A stretch of 64,000 nt of DNA, from positions 17,050 through 81,049 of the forward strand of contig DATCDQ010000058.1 in NCBI GenBank assembly GCA_036510655.1, given 5' to 3'. Source of the DNA: Rathayibacter_A sp036510655 (GTDB lineage Bacteria; Actinomycetota; Actinomycetes; Actinomycetales; Microbacteriaceae). The first letter of the stretch is position 1. The number at the start of each line of letters is the position of its first letter. This document shows positions 34,914 to 42,995 of the stretch, piece by piece. The notes beneath the pieces are model-generated. The model saw only the letters and a program-made list of their open reading frames with translations, made no database searches and was not told where the DNA came from. A program made the position numbers and the translations under genes.

Positions 34914-35548
34914 CACACAGCTCCGACGTCGGTGGCACTTGCAGCGAGAGACGCAGCAGGTTCGGCGTAACCGACCTCGATCAAGTCTGACCCGTGACGT
35001 TCGATGGTCGTGATGCTGGACAGTGCACAGCGGCGCTTGCGCGGATCGTGCATCAAACGCTCCCCCGCCAGCGTGAGGTGGAGGCACCAGATGGGCAATT
35101 GATGGCTGACGAGCACGGCGTCGCCTTCGTCAACGGAATCGAACGCTGCATCGACGGCCGACCGCATCCGCTTCACGATCGCGGCATACGGCTCACCCCA
35201 GCTCGGCCGAACTGGATTGACCAACCACGGCCAGTTGATCGGATTCCGTAGCGCCTGACTCATCACGGTGCCCTCGAAGTGATTGGCCGGCTCGATCAAC
35301 CGCGCATCGGTCGTGATGGGCAACTCGAACGCCGCAGCGAACGGCGCAGCCGATTCCTGTGTGCGCTGCAAGGGGGATGCGACCAATGAGACGACCGGCC
35401 TGTTGCGTGATCGGATGTCGTCCGCTGCACGCTGAGCCATCTTCTGACCGAGTTCGGAGAGCCGAAAACCGGGCAACCTGCCATACAGGATGCCACTCGG
35501 ATTGTGCACCTCGCCGTGACGGACAAGGTGGACCTGGCTTGCTACCAC
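34913..35548 (-). CDS. Histidine phosphatase (phosphoglycerate mutase-like) family protein
   Basis: A 211-residue enzyme of the histidine phosphatase superfamily. The catalytic LVRHGEVHNP is near the N-terminus, with SPLQRTQESA and the second His in VLVSHQLPIW. Substrate not predictable; cofactor-type mutase or small-molecule phosphatase are possible. It heads the cytochrome c maturation operon, an arrangement common in actinobacteria. GTG 35548 is chosen because TAGACT (35556-35561, minus) lies seven bases before it, giving a leaderless transcript, and the domain starts at once. Confidence 0.9.
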   Translation of the reverse strand: MVASQVHLVRHGEVHNPSGILYGRLPGFRLSELGQKMAQRAADDIRSRNRPVVSLVASPLQRTQESAAPFAAAFELPITTDARLIEPANHFEGTVMSQALRNPINWPWLVNPVRPSWGEPYAAIVKRMRSAVDAAFDSVDEGDAVLVSHQLPIWCLHLTLAGERLMHDPRKRRCALSSITTIERHGSDLIEVGYAEPAASLAASATDVGAV

Positions 35549-35629
35549 GGCACCCAGTCTACGGAAGGCCCGCTGGTGAATTCGCCGAGAGCCCGCAGGT
35601 GTTCCACCGCGCCGGTAGGCTTGATGCCC

Positions 35630-36958
35630 GTGAGCGAACGCGTATTGGTCAAGAACCTGGCAGCACGTCCCGACGGCCCCGTCACCGTGAGCGGCTGGGT
35701 CGATACCGTGCGCGACCAGAAGAAGGTGCAATTCGTCGTGCTGCGCGACGAAACCGGGGCCGTGCAACTGGTCAACCCGCGCACGACGGATGCGGATGGC
35801 GTGGTCATCGCCGACGAGCCGGCCACCACGATTTCCGCGCTTGCGCAGGGGACGTTCGTCACGGCATCCGGCGAACTCAAGCACGACGAGCGAGTCAAGC
35901 TGGGCGGCATCGAAGTGAAGCTGACTGCTCTGACGGTCACCGCGGAAGCCATCGCCGAGACACCGATCGCGGCGGACAGCTCACTCGACAAGCGGATGGA
36001 CTGGCGCTTTCTCGATCTGCGGCACCCGAAACAGAATCTGATCTTCCGCGTCCAGACCACATTCGAGCATGCGCTGCGCACGTACTGGGTCGACAACGAG
36101 TTCATCGAATTGCACACGCCGAAGCTGATGGCCAGCGCGAGCGAGTCGCGCGCAGAGCTGTTCGAGGTCGAGTACTTCGACACCAAGGCCTACCTCGCGC
36201 AGAGCCCGCAGTTCTTCAAGCAGATGGCGCAGTCGGCCGGGTTCGGCAAGATCTTCGAGATCGGCCCTGCATTCCGCGCCGACCCGTCGTTCACCAGCAG
36301 GCACGCCACCGAATTCACGAGCGTCGACAGTGAGATCAGCTGGATCGACAGCCACGAAGACGTCATGACGTTGCACGAGAACCTGCTCGTCGCCGGATTC
36401 ACCGCAGTCAAAGAGAAGCACGGAGAAGAGCTCCAGGCACTGTTCGGTGTCGAGATCACGGTGCCGACAACGCCCTTTCCGCGGATCCCGCTGGCGGAGG
36501 CCAAGTCCATCGTGGCAGCGCGCGGCTACGAGGTGCCACGCGAAGACGACGACATGGACCCGGAAGGCGAACGACAGATCTCCGCGCATGTGAAGGAGAC
36601 GTACGGGCACGAGTTCGTGTTCCTCACCGACTACGCATCGAGCATCCGGCCGTTCTATCACATGCGACACGCGGACGACGCAAGCTTGACGAACAGCTAC
36701 GACCTAATCTTCAACGGCACCGAGATCTCCACGGGCGCTCAGCGTGAACACCGGGTGGAGATTCTCGAGGCGCAGGCGATCGAGAAGGGGCTGGACCCGG
36801 CGGAGATCGCCGACTACCTCGACTTCTTCCGCTACGGCGTTCCGCCGCACGGCGGATTCGGCATGGGCCTGGCCCGCGTGCTGATGCTCATGTTGCACGA
36901 GGCGTCGATCCGCGAGGTCACCTACCTGTTCCGTGGGCCGACCCGCCTGACCCCGTAG
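35630..36958 (+). CDS. aspS: Aspartyl-tRNA synthetase, short archaeal type (probably non-discriminating)
   Basis: A 442-residue class II synthetase: N-terminal OB-fold anticodon-binding domain (about 15-105; VTVSGWVDTVRDQKKVQFVVLRD) and catalytic core with RPFYHM and motif 3 FGMGLARVLM, ending FRGPTRLTP. The ~100-residue GAD insertion of normal bacterial AspRS (about 590 residues) is absent, so it is the archaeal-type enzyme, which often charges both tRNA-Asp and tRNA-Asn and then needs GatCAB. GTG 35630 lies eight bases after TAGGCT (35616-35621), compatible with a leaderless message; ATG 35624 is two codons upstream. Confidence 0.93.
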   Translation: MSERVLVKNLAARPDGPVTVSGWVDTVRDQKKVQFVVLRDETGAVQLVNPRTTDADGVVIADEPATTISALAQGTFVTASGELKHDERVKLGGIEVKLTALTVTAEAIAETPIAADSSLDKRMDWRFLDLRHPKQNLIFRVQTTFEHALRTYWVDNEFIELHTPKLMASASESRAELFEVEYFDTKAYLAQSPQFFKQMAQSAGFGKIFEIGPAFRADPSFTSRHATEFTSVDSEISWIDSHEDVMTLHENLLVAGFTAVKEKHGEELQALFGVEITVPTTPFPRIPLAEAKSIVAARGYEVPREDDDMDPEGERQISAHVKETYGHEFVFLTDYASSIRPFYHMRHADDASLTNSYDLIFNGTEISTGAQREHRVEILEAQAIEKGLDPAEIADYLDFFRYGVPPHGGFGMGLARVLMLMLHEASIREVTYLFRGPTRLTP

Positions 36959-36964
36959 GCCGGC

Positions 36965-38923
36965 CTACTCGAAGGCATCCGCCGGGTAGTAGTTGATCCG
37001 TGACGTCCACCCGTGTGGCAGCAGCACGGGTAAGAACTCGGCCTCTGCCGCCGAGGTGGTGAACGACACATCCACGGATTCACGCCAGCGCCTGTCCTCC
37101 ATCCGCTGCACCGTCGCCTCCCAGAGCACGCCCGGGCTCTCCTTCGCCTGCAGGCGCAGGTGGATGCCGATGGCCCGGCGCCTTTTCAGCAGGGACAGCA
37201 GCCCCCGGTAGACGACCGTCCGCTCGACATCCCGAAACCACGGGCGCAGGCTGCGCACGAGAACGTCGGCGTTCCAGACGATCGTCGTCGCAAAACCCGT
37301 GCGGGATTGATAGATGTCCACGGCGATCACACCGGGAACGCGTCGCAGCGTCGTGCGTAGCGTGCCGCGCGTCACACCGCTCTCGACCGTGGTATGCAGG
37401 TACACCGGGACCGCAGGACGCGGCGGGCCGGCATCGACACGAGTGGCCGCAAAATCCCGCAGCTCCTGCCCCGGGCCGAAGAACTCGAGCGCGCCGGTGC
37501 CCGGGGTATCGCCGTTCAGATAGCGACTCACGCGCTCATCGATCGGATGGTCCTCGATCGCACCGGCGGTCTCCGCGTAGCTGGGCGAGTGATGCGTCGA
37601 CGAGATGCGGTAGCCGCGCGGCAACGGCGGACCCGCTTTCACGGTGACCCACTCGGGAGCGCCGGGTTTCGTCTCGGCCCAGACCGGGTTCTCGCGCCCT
37701 TCCAGCCGAGGCACGGAGTCGAGGATGTGCTCGATCGACAGCACCCGGATGGACGGGTCGATCCGATCGCGCCCGATCGGTGAACCCGCCGTGATCAAAT
37801 GCGACACGGTGAACCCGTGCTGGCTCGCGCACTCCGCGAATTGCCCGGCGACCATGCCGCCGAGGCTGAACCCGGCAGCGAGCACGAGGTCCTCCTGTCG
37901 CACTCCAGCCAGCTGCATCGCTCGGCAGGCGGCGCGGGTCAACGTGGTCTCGCGCAACGAGAGCGCGACGACATCCGCCGTGATGTCGTTCGGTGCCTGC
38001 CCGGAACGCGGATGCCACGTTTGCGTGCTCGGCAGTTGCAGGATCCAGCGCCGGATGCCGTCGGCGCCGATCCGCGAGGAGGTGCGGATAACCGCGCATT
38101 CTGCACGATCATCGAGGTCGGGATCCCCCATGTCGTCGATCTCACGCTGACTGATGAACAGCTCGCGCAGACCGCGGATCTCGGTGCGGCGCATCGCAGC
38201 GGCGGCGAGCCCGGGAAATCCCAGCACGTCAGGGTACGGCCCGAGCTCGAGTGCGCCCAAATGTGTAGGACTGCTCCACTGCCGCGCCCGAGGGGCGAAC
38301 CGGCGCGGGGCATCCGGATCGCGCCACCATGCCAGAAAATCAGCGCGCTGCGGAAAATGTGTCGCCAAGAAGGCGTCATAGTCGACCACGGCAGCATCAT
38401 GGCCGTCATTGAAGTAGCCGTGACGCCGGCCGAGTCCCGTCAGCTTGCGTTCCAGCGCGGGGAGCGAAAAGACCGCGACATACGGTCGAGCACGCAGGCG
38501 GGGAAGCACCAAGCCGACCACGCTGGCCAGCAGCGCGATCGGCGCGAGCAGAAAGACGGCGACGCGCGCGATGGTGCCGACCAGATGAGGAAGCGTCGAC
38601 AGGAACGAGTCGTTCAACACGGTGGACCGCGCGCGCGGATGCACGGGTCGGTGCAGGATGAAGGGATACGGTCGCGAGCGCAGCCGGGCCACAGCGAACC
38701 ACAGCCAACCCCAGGCCCAGGCGACCAGCCAGATGACGCCGCGCACCACCCATGCGACGAGCGCGAGCACGACGATGACCATGGCCAGCACCAGGGCGAC
38801 CGCGGCGGCGATCGCCAACCCGAGGCAGAGCGCGATCCAGCCGAACGCGCTACGCCTCTGACGCACCCACGGCGGCAATTGCGGGGCCGCGTGCTGCGCG
38901 TGCGGCGCTTGCCCCTCGACCAT
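36965..38923 (-). CDS. Membrane protein with alpha/beta-hydrolase domain
   Basis: A 652-residue protein with strong N-terminal hydrophobic segments (about 27-85) and a further pair near 110-145, then a soluble region. An alpha/beta-hydrolase core is indicated by the nucleophile elbow LAAGFSLGGMVAGQ (Ser about residue 370), and SSTHHSPSYAET may hold the catalytic His. The C-terminal ~150 residues are not recognised. It may act on lipids or cell-wall esters at the membrane. ATG 38923 is preceded by TAGGCT six bases away (leaderless). Convergent with aspS, with six bases between stops. Confidence 0.78.
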   Translation of the reverse strand: MVEGQAPHAQHAAPQLPPWVRQRRSAFGWIALCLGLAIAAAVALVLAMVIVVLALVAWVVRGVIWLVAWAWGWLWFAVARLRSRPYPFILHRPVHPRARSTVLNDSFLSTLPHLVGTIARVAVFLLAPIALLASVVGLVLPRLRARPYVAVFSLPALERKLTGLGRRHGYFNDGHDAAVVDYDAFLATHFPQRADFLAWWRDPDAPRRFAPRARQWSSPTHLGALELGPYPDVLGFPGLAAAAMRRTEIRGLRELFISQREIDDMGDPDLDDRAECAVIRTSSRIGADGIRRWILQLPSTQTWHPRSGQAPNDITADVVALSLRETTLTRAACRAMQLAGVRQEDLVLAAGFSLGGMVAGQFAECASQHGFTVSHLITAGSPIGRDRIDPSIRVLSIEHILDSVPRLEGRENPVWAETKPGAPEWVTVKAGPPLPRGYRISSTHHSPSYAETAGAIEDHPIDERVSRYLNGDTPGTGALEFFGPGQELRDFAATRVDAGPPRPAVPVYLHTTVESGVTRGTLRTTLRRVPGVIAVDIYQSRTGFATTIVWNADVLVRSLRPWFRDVERTVVYRGLLSLLKRRRAIGIHLRLQAKESPGVLWEATVQRMEDRRWRESVDVSFTTSAAEAEFLPVLLPHGWTSRINYYPADAFE

Positions 38924-38926
38924 GCC

Positions 38927-38960
38927 CTCAGCCTATCGACCGGCTCAGCCTATCGACCGC
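38927..38960. repeat. 17-bp tandem duplication carrying a -10 box
   Basis: CTCAGCCTATCGACCGG (38927-38943) is followed by CTCAGCCTATCGACCGC (38944-38960). Each copy holds AGCCTA, the complement of a TAGGCT -10 box. The first copy is the promoter of the hydrolase gene at 38923; the second covers the stop codon of the TRIC-like gene. It probably arose by slippage. Confidence 0.6.
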
Positions 38961-39679
38961 CTTCGGTTTCGAGCGTTCGGTCGTTTCAAGCGGCGCCCCG
39001 CTCCGCTCCACCACTCGGACAACCACCCGGTGAGCCGCTCGGGTGTGCGCAGCCGCACCTGGGTTGGCAACGTCCAGCCGAACCGCCGAGCGAGCAACGA
39101 CAGTGCTGCACCGCTCAGTATCGCAACGACCGATCCGATCGTGGGAAAGCCAAGTGAACTGAGAACGACCATCTCGACGCTCGCCACCAGTGCGCTGGTC
39201 GCGTACAGCGTGTTTCCGCCGAACACGGTCGGCACCTTCATCAGCAAGACGTCACGCACCATTCCGCCGCCGATCGCCGTGGTCATCCCGAGCACGATCG
39301 CCGGCAGCCATCCGAGGTCGGCCAGCAATCCCTTCTGCACACCGACGGCCGCCCAACAGCCGACGGCGAGCGCATCAAGCAGGATCAGCATCCGGTTGGA
39401 GATCTTGCCGGTGAATGGAATGAAGAATGCCACAACGGCCCCGACGATGGCGACACCGAGATAGACCGGATCGGTCAGCGCAACCGGCGTGCCGCGCTGC
39501 AACAGTGTGTCGCGGATCAGTCCGCCGCCGAGCCCCGAAAGGATCGCCAGGATGATGAAACCGACAAGGTCGAGGCGCGCGAACCGCGCTGCGATCCCGC
39601 CCAGAATCGCATTCGCCAGGACGCCGGCGAGGTCCACGATCTGAATGGCCTGACTGAGCGAGATATCGGGCGATGCCAT
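38945..39679 (-). CDS. TRIC-type cation channel (YadS/UPF0126 family)
   Basis: A 244-residue membrane protein with the internal two-fold repeat of bacterial TRIC channels: two tandem three-helix units with glycine-rich hinges (LSGLGGGLIRDTLLQRG and TTAIGGGMVRDVLLMK). About seven transmembrane helices plus a basic C-terminal tail (RRLKRPNARNRRR). Homologues conduct monovalent cations, and some members affect glycine or amino-acid uptake. ATG 39679 has GAAGGGGAA upstream as ribosome site. It lies just upstream of, and co-directional with, the hydrolase gene. Confidence 0.9.
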   Translation of the reverse strand: MASPDISLSQAIQIVDLAGVLANAILGGIAARFARLDLVGFIILAILSGLGGGLIRDTLLQRGTPVALTDPVYLGVAIVGAVVAFFIPFTGKISNRMLILLDALAVGCWAAVGVQKGLLADLGWLPAIVLGMTTAIGGGMVRDVLLMKVPTVFGGNTLYATSALVASVEMVVLSSLGFPTIGSVVAILSGAALSLLARRFGWTLPTQVRLRTPERLTGWLSEWWSGAGRRLKRPNARNRRRSIG

Positions 39680-39834
39680 GCGTTCCCCTTCTCGAGATCA
39701 CGATAGCAACGCACATGGGATCTTGCGCGCCTCTAGCGCGGGCGCGGCATGCTTCGTATATTAAACCTGACGGCCGTTCGGCCATCTTCCGTGCAACATC
39801 ATCCACAACACAACGCGGGGGCAGGAGAAGTGAG

Positions 39835-40017
39835 ATGGCTGGATCGTTTGATCTCTTCAAGGACAAGGGTGGACACTGGCGCTTCAACTTGAAGGCGAGC
39901 AATGGTCAGATCATTGCGAGCAGTGAAGGGTACAACTCGAAGGCGAGTGCCCTGAACGGCGTCGAGTCTGTGCGCAAAAACGCCGCAGAGGCGAAGCTCG
40001 TCGAGCGCGCGGAATAG
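39835..40017 (+). CDS. YegP-family (DUF1508) small protein
   Basis: A 60-residue protein with one DUF1508 unit: FDLFKDKGGHWRFNLKASNGQIIASSEGY and SKASALNGVESVRKNA. Many homologues have two such units; this has one. The function of the family is not known. ATG 39835 is set by AGGAG (39823-39827). A perfect inverted repeat after the stop probably ends transcription for both this gene and the convergent Dabb gene. Confidence 0.9.
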   Translation: MAGSFDLFKDKGGHWRFNLKASNGQIIASSEGYNSKASALNGVESVRKNAAEAKLVERAE

Positions 40018-40023
40018 TATGCC

Positions 40024-40060
40024 GCGTCGCGCGACTATTCGCTGAGCAGTCGCGCGACGC
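40024..40060. terminator. Bidirectional terminator between yegP-like and Dabb genes
   Basis: GCGTCGCGCGACT (40024-40036) and AGTCGCGCGACGC (40048-40060) form a perfect 13-bp stem with an 11-base loop. It starts seven bases after the YegP stop and extends into the last codons of the convergent Dabb gene. No T-run. Confidence 0.6.
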
Positions 40061-40355
40061 GATAGTCGGTGGCCAACCGCGAACCCACGACCGAGTGGAT
40101 GTACGCAGCCACCTTCAGATGCTCCGGATGCGTCGCATAGCGACCCAGCGCATCCGCATCATCGAAATCCGCAGTCAGCACGACGTCGGCGTTGTCACCG
40201 ATGTTCAACACATTGACGCCGACCTCAAGCGAGCGGATCTCCGACACAAGCGCGGGCAACGTGTGCAGCAGCCGGCTGACTTCTGCCGCCTGCTCTGCTC
40301 GGATTGCGTCGTCCTGAGTGGCGAGCTTCCAGGCAACGATGTGGCGGATGGTCAT
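40035..40355 (-). CDS. Dabb-family (stress-responsive A/B barrel) protein
   Basis: A 106-residue ferredoxin-like dimeric barrel protein. The start MTIRHIVAWKL, the central VLNIGDNADVVLTADFDD and the YATHPEHLKVAAYI segment are typical of the Dabb family. Members range from plant stress proteins to small polyketide-shaping enzymes, so the reaction here is unknown. ATG 40355 overlaps the glutaredoxin stop as ATGA, so the two are co-translated. Confidence 0.88.
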   Translation of the reverse strand: MTIRHIVAWKLATQDDAIRAEQAAEVSRLLHTLPALVSEIRSLEVGVNVLNIGDNADVVLTADFDDADALGRYATHPEHLKVAAYIHSVVGSRLATDYRVARLLSE

Positions 40356-40657
40356 CTGCGCTCCTCGAATGTTCTATTCAGGAGTGTTCTATTCAGGAGT
40401 GTTCTATTCAGGGCCGTTTTCAGGCGGTCTGCGTCGACCCGCCAATACGTGTGAACGGTGCCGTCGATCAAGAGCACCGGGATTTCCTCGACGTAGCGCT
40501 CGTGCAACGCGGGGTCGTCGAGAATCGAGAGTTCCGCGATTTCGGGGCTGACGGCATCCGGATCATAGTCGGCGAGCACGCGCGCCACAATGGCACGCGC
40601 ATCGTCGCAGAGATGACAGCCCGGCTTGCCGATGAGGGTCAGATGAACAGGGGACAC
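40352..40657 (-). CDS. Glutaredoxin-family protein
   Basis: A 101-residue small thioredoxin-fold protein with the redox motif GKPGCHLCDDAR (CxxC) and the cis-Pro segment EEIPVLLIDGTVHTYW. The C-terminus NRTLLNRTLLNRTFEERR is produced by a 15-bp tandem repeat, so its length probably varies between strains. GTG 40657 is chosen because TAGGCT (40664-40669, minus) ends six bases before it (leaderless). The partner reaction is not evident. Confidence 0.88.
   Translation of the reverse strand: MSPVHLTLIGKPGCHLCDDARAIVARVLADYDPDAVSPEIAELSILDDPALHERYVEEIPVLLIDGTVHTYWRVDADRLKTALNRTLLNRTLLNRTFEERR
40371..40411. repeat. 15-bp tandem repeat in the glutaredoxin gene 3' end
   Basis: GTTCTATTCAGGAGT occurs at 40371-40385 and 40386-40400, with a partial third copy from 40401. 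In the minus-strand gene it encodes repeated L-L-N-R-T units at the C-terminus. Confidence 0.85.
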
Positions 40658-40712
40658 TCCATCAGCCTACGACCGCCGCACGCAACATGTACTGCCACAG
40701 CATGTGCTGACA

Positions 40713-40746
40713 CAACAAAATGCGCCGGGACCGCATGGGCCCCGAC
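40713..40746 (-). terminator. Rho-independent terminator after the bS22 gene
   Basis: On the minus strand a 9-bp stem (40738-40746 with 40724-40732, including G-U pairs) with a 5-base loop is followed after three bases by the T-rich GCATTTTGTTG. It lies 64 bases past the bS22 stop and should end that transcript. Confidence 0.6.
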
Positions 40747-40809
40747 GCTCCTTGAGTGAGCAGACGCTCTTTGGTGAGCAACCGCCCGGCGAGCGAGCGG
40801 CGCTGCTAC

Positions 40810-40908
40810 TTACTTCTTATTGCGACGCTGGTGGCGTGTCTTACGAAGAAGTTTGCGGTGCTTCTTTTTCGCCATACGCTTGCGGCGCTTCTTGATAACG
40901 GAACCCAC
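40810..40908 (-). CDS. 30S ribosomal protein bS22 (AURKAIP1/COX24 domain)
   Basis: A 32-residue extremely basic protein reading VGSVIKKRRKRMAKKKHRKL then LRKTRHQRRNKK. This is the actinobacterial bS22 small-subunit protein (COX24/AURKAIP1 domain), seen bound to the 30S subunit in mycobacterial ribosome structures. The GTG at 40908 has GAGGTG five to six bases ahead. The full length of 32 codons is typical. It is easily missed because of its size. Confidence 0.93.
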   Translation of the reverse strand: MGSVIKKRRKRMAKKKHRKLLRKTRHQRRNKK

Positions 40909-40966
40909 GGACACCTCACAAAGATCAAGGGCATGCCGCGCAATGTGCTGACGGCACCGAGGCCCA

Positions 40967-40972
40967 AGTCTA
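40967..40972 (-). promoter_or_regulatory. Probable -10 box for bS22
   Basis: TAGACT on the minus strand, about 58 bases upstream of the bS22 start, matches the actinobacterial TANNNT -10 pattern. No good -35 box is seen. The intervening ~50 bases would form an untranslated leader containing the GAGGTG ribosome site. Confidence 0.35.
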
Positions 40973-41031
40973 GCGCACCCGCGCTCCGGCCGAGAAAACG
41001 CCGATGGACCGGTGGACGGTTTCGCCCGGCC

Positions 41032-41460
41032 TCAGTGACCGCGGCGCTTCTTTCCGGTCACCAGTAGTGCGGCGCTGGTCACGCGGTGGCTGGTGTCTGC
41101 GAAAACCTTGCCCACCGAGCTTGCGAACTCTCGCGTTTCATCGGCAAGTGCCGCCCCGAACAACTCTTCACCGGGAGCAAACCCGACGCTCAGGAACGGG
41201 AACAGCCAGTCCTCGATCGCCTCGAGGGGTTCCGGGTCGAGGTGGTAGTAGCGGTGCTGCCCTTCCTCGCGCACGAGCACCATACCGGCGTCGCGCAATA
41301 CCTTGAGGTGTTTCGATACCGTCGGCTGGCTCAACTCGAGTGTTGACACGATCTCTGACACGCTGATCTCGCCGCCGCTCTGGGCAAGCGATGCGTCGAG
41401 CACAACCCGCAGAATGTCGCGCCTGGTCGCATCCGCAACGATGTCAAAGATGTCTGCCAT
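41032..41460 (-). CDS. ArsR/SmtB-type winged-helix regulator
   Basis: A 142-residue transcription factor with an ArsR-type winged-helix domain (about 5-75; RRDILRVVLDASLAQSGGEISV, then LSQPTVSKHLKVLRDAGMV, REEGQHRYYHLD). There is no obvious metal-binding Cys cluster, so the signal is unknown. The C-terminal ~55 residues form a helical extension. TACCCT (minus, 41467-41472) ends six bases before ATG 41460, so the message is probably leaderless. Divergent from trkH by 92 bases, so it might control potassium uptake; that is positional inference only. Confidence 0.9.
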   Translation of the reverse strand: MADIFDIVADATRRDILRVVLDASLAQSGGEISVSEIVSTLELSQPTVSKHLKVLRDAGMVLVREEGQHRYYHLDPEPLEAIEDWLFPFLSVGFAPGEELFGAALADETREFASSVGKVFADTSHRVTSAALLVTGKKRRGH

Positions 41461-41552
41461 TCCTCAAGGGTAGTCACTCGCCCGTCCAAGTACCATGACA
41501 ACGCGGCACGCGGGGGATATGCTCGCGAGGAATCGAGCGATAGGGGGCACCG

Positions 41553-42995
41553 ATGCGCGCTACGCGGGCTCCGCTGTTGGTGCCGACCACCTGGTGGGGC
41601 CGAGTGCGTGAAGGTGTCAACACGTTCGCCGGCCGCAGCCCATCGCGATTCGCCATCGTCGTGTTCACCGGGCTCATCCTGGTGTTCACGCTGCTGTTCT
41701 CGCTGCCGATCGCGACCGTGACCCGCAGCACCACACCGCTCGCGGATGCGCTGTTCACCGCCGTGTCCGTCATTTGCGTCACCGGCCTGTCGACGGTGGA
41801 CATGGCCACGCATTGGTCGGGCTTCGGCCACGTGCTCGTTTATGTCGGCGTGCAGATCGGCGCCGTCGGCGTGCTGACGCTCGCGTCGATCCTCGGCATG
41901 TTCATCTCACGCCGGCTCGGGCTTCGCGCCAAGTTGATCGCCGCGAGCGACAGCAACCCGTCTCGAGTGCACAGCGGACCGGTTGCGGAGGGGCAAGCGG
42001 TTCGGCTGGGCGAGATCGGCAATCTGCTGGTGACCGTGGCACTCAGCGTCGTCGTGATCGAGAGCGCCGTGGCTCTTGTGCTGTTTCCGCGGATTCTGGC
42101 GCACGGGTTTCCGCTCGGCGAAGGCATCCTGAACAGCTTCTATTACGCGGCCATGGCGTTCACGAACACCGGATTCGCGCCGAACGCAGAGGGACTCGCT
42201 CCGTTTGCGACGGACTATGTCTTCTTGGGCGCCCTCATGGTGGGTGTGTTTTGCGGTGCGATCGGATTTCCGGTGATCTACGCGATCACACGGAATTTTC
42301 GGCGCCGGCGCGGGCACCGTCGTTGGTCGGTGCACGTGAAGCTCACCGTTGTGACGTTCGCGATTCTGTTCCTGGTGGGTGCCGTGATGTATTACGGGCT
42401 GGAGCAGAATAATCCGAAGACGTTCGGGGGTCTCAGTCCGGGCGACGCGATCTTCCAATCGTTCTTTCTGTCCGCGATGACGCGATCGGCCGGGTTCTCG
42501 ACCATCGACATGAGCCAGATGCATGGCTCGAGCCTGCTCATCACCGACATGCTGATGTTCATCGGCGGTGGCTCTGCCTCCACGGCAGGCGGCATCAAGG
42601 TGACCACGCTCGCCGTTCTCTTCCTCGCGGCGTTCGCCGAGGCGCGCGGTGTCGAGCCGATGGAGGCGTTCCGGCGACGCATCCCGGTCGACGTGTTGCG
42701 CGTCGCGGTCAGCGTCGTGCTCTGGGGGGCATCGATCGTGGCGGTCTCCAGCATCCTGGTGGTGCACATCACGAATGCGCCGCTGGACGACGTGCTTTTC
42801 GACGTCATCAGTGCGTTCGCGACCTGCGGGCTGACGACAGGCGTGACCGAACACGCCCCCGATGCAGCCGTGTACGTGCTGGCCGCCACCATGTTCCTCG
42901 GGCGCGTTGGTACAGTGACACTCGCCGCAGCGCTTGCGCAGCAGCATCGACGACAGCTGTACCAGTATCCGGAAGAGAGGCCCATCGTTGGTTGA
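41553..42995 (+). CDS. TrkH/KtrB-family potassium transporter subunit
   Basis: A 480-residue potassium channel-like transporter with four M1-P-M2 repeats. Selectivity-loop glycines are seen in SVICVTGLSTVD, AFTNTGFAPNAE, TRSAGFSTIDMS and FATCGLTTGVTE. Length is typical for KtrB/TrkH. AGGGGG precedes ATG 41553 by seven bases. The gene overlaps the TrkA/KtrA gene by 8 bases, giving a complete uptake system. Confidence 0.94.
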   Translation: MRATRAPLLVPTTWWGRVREGVNTFAGRSPSRFAIVVFTGLILVFTLLFSLPIATVTRSTTPLADALFTAVSVICVTGLSTVDMATHWSGFGHVLVYVGVQIGAVGVLTLASILGMFISRRLGLRAKLIAASDSNPSRVHSGPVAEGQAVRLGEIGNLLVTVALSVVVIESAVALVLFPRILAHGFPLGEGILNSFYYAAMAFTNTGFAPNAEGLAPFATDYVFLGALMVGVFCGAIGFPVIYAITRNFRRRRGHRRWSVHVKLTVVTFAILFLVGAVMYYGLEQNNPKTFGGLSPGDAIFQSFFLSAMTRSAGFSTIDMSQMHGSSLLITDMLMFIGGGSASTAGGIKVTTLAVLFLAAFAEARGVEPMEAFRRRIPVDVLRVAVSVVLWGASIVAVSSILVVHITNAPLDDVLFDVISAFATCGLTTGVTEHAPDAAVYVLAATMFLGRVGTVTLAAALAQQHRRQLYQYPEERPIVG

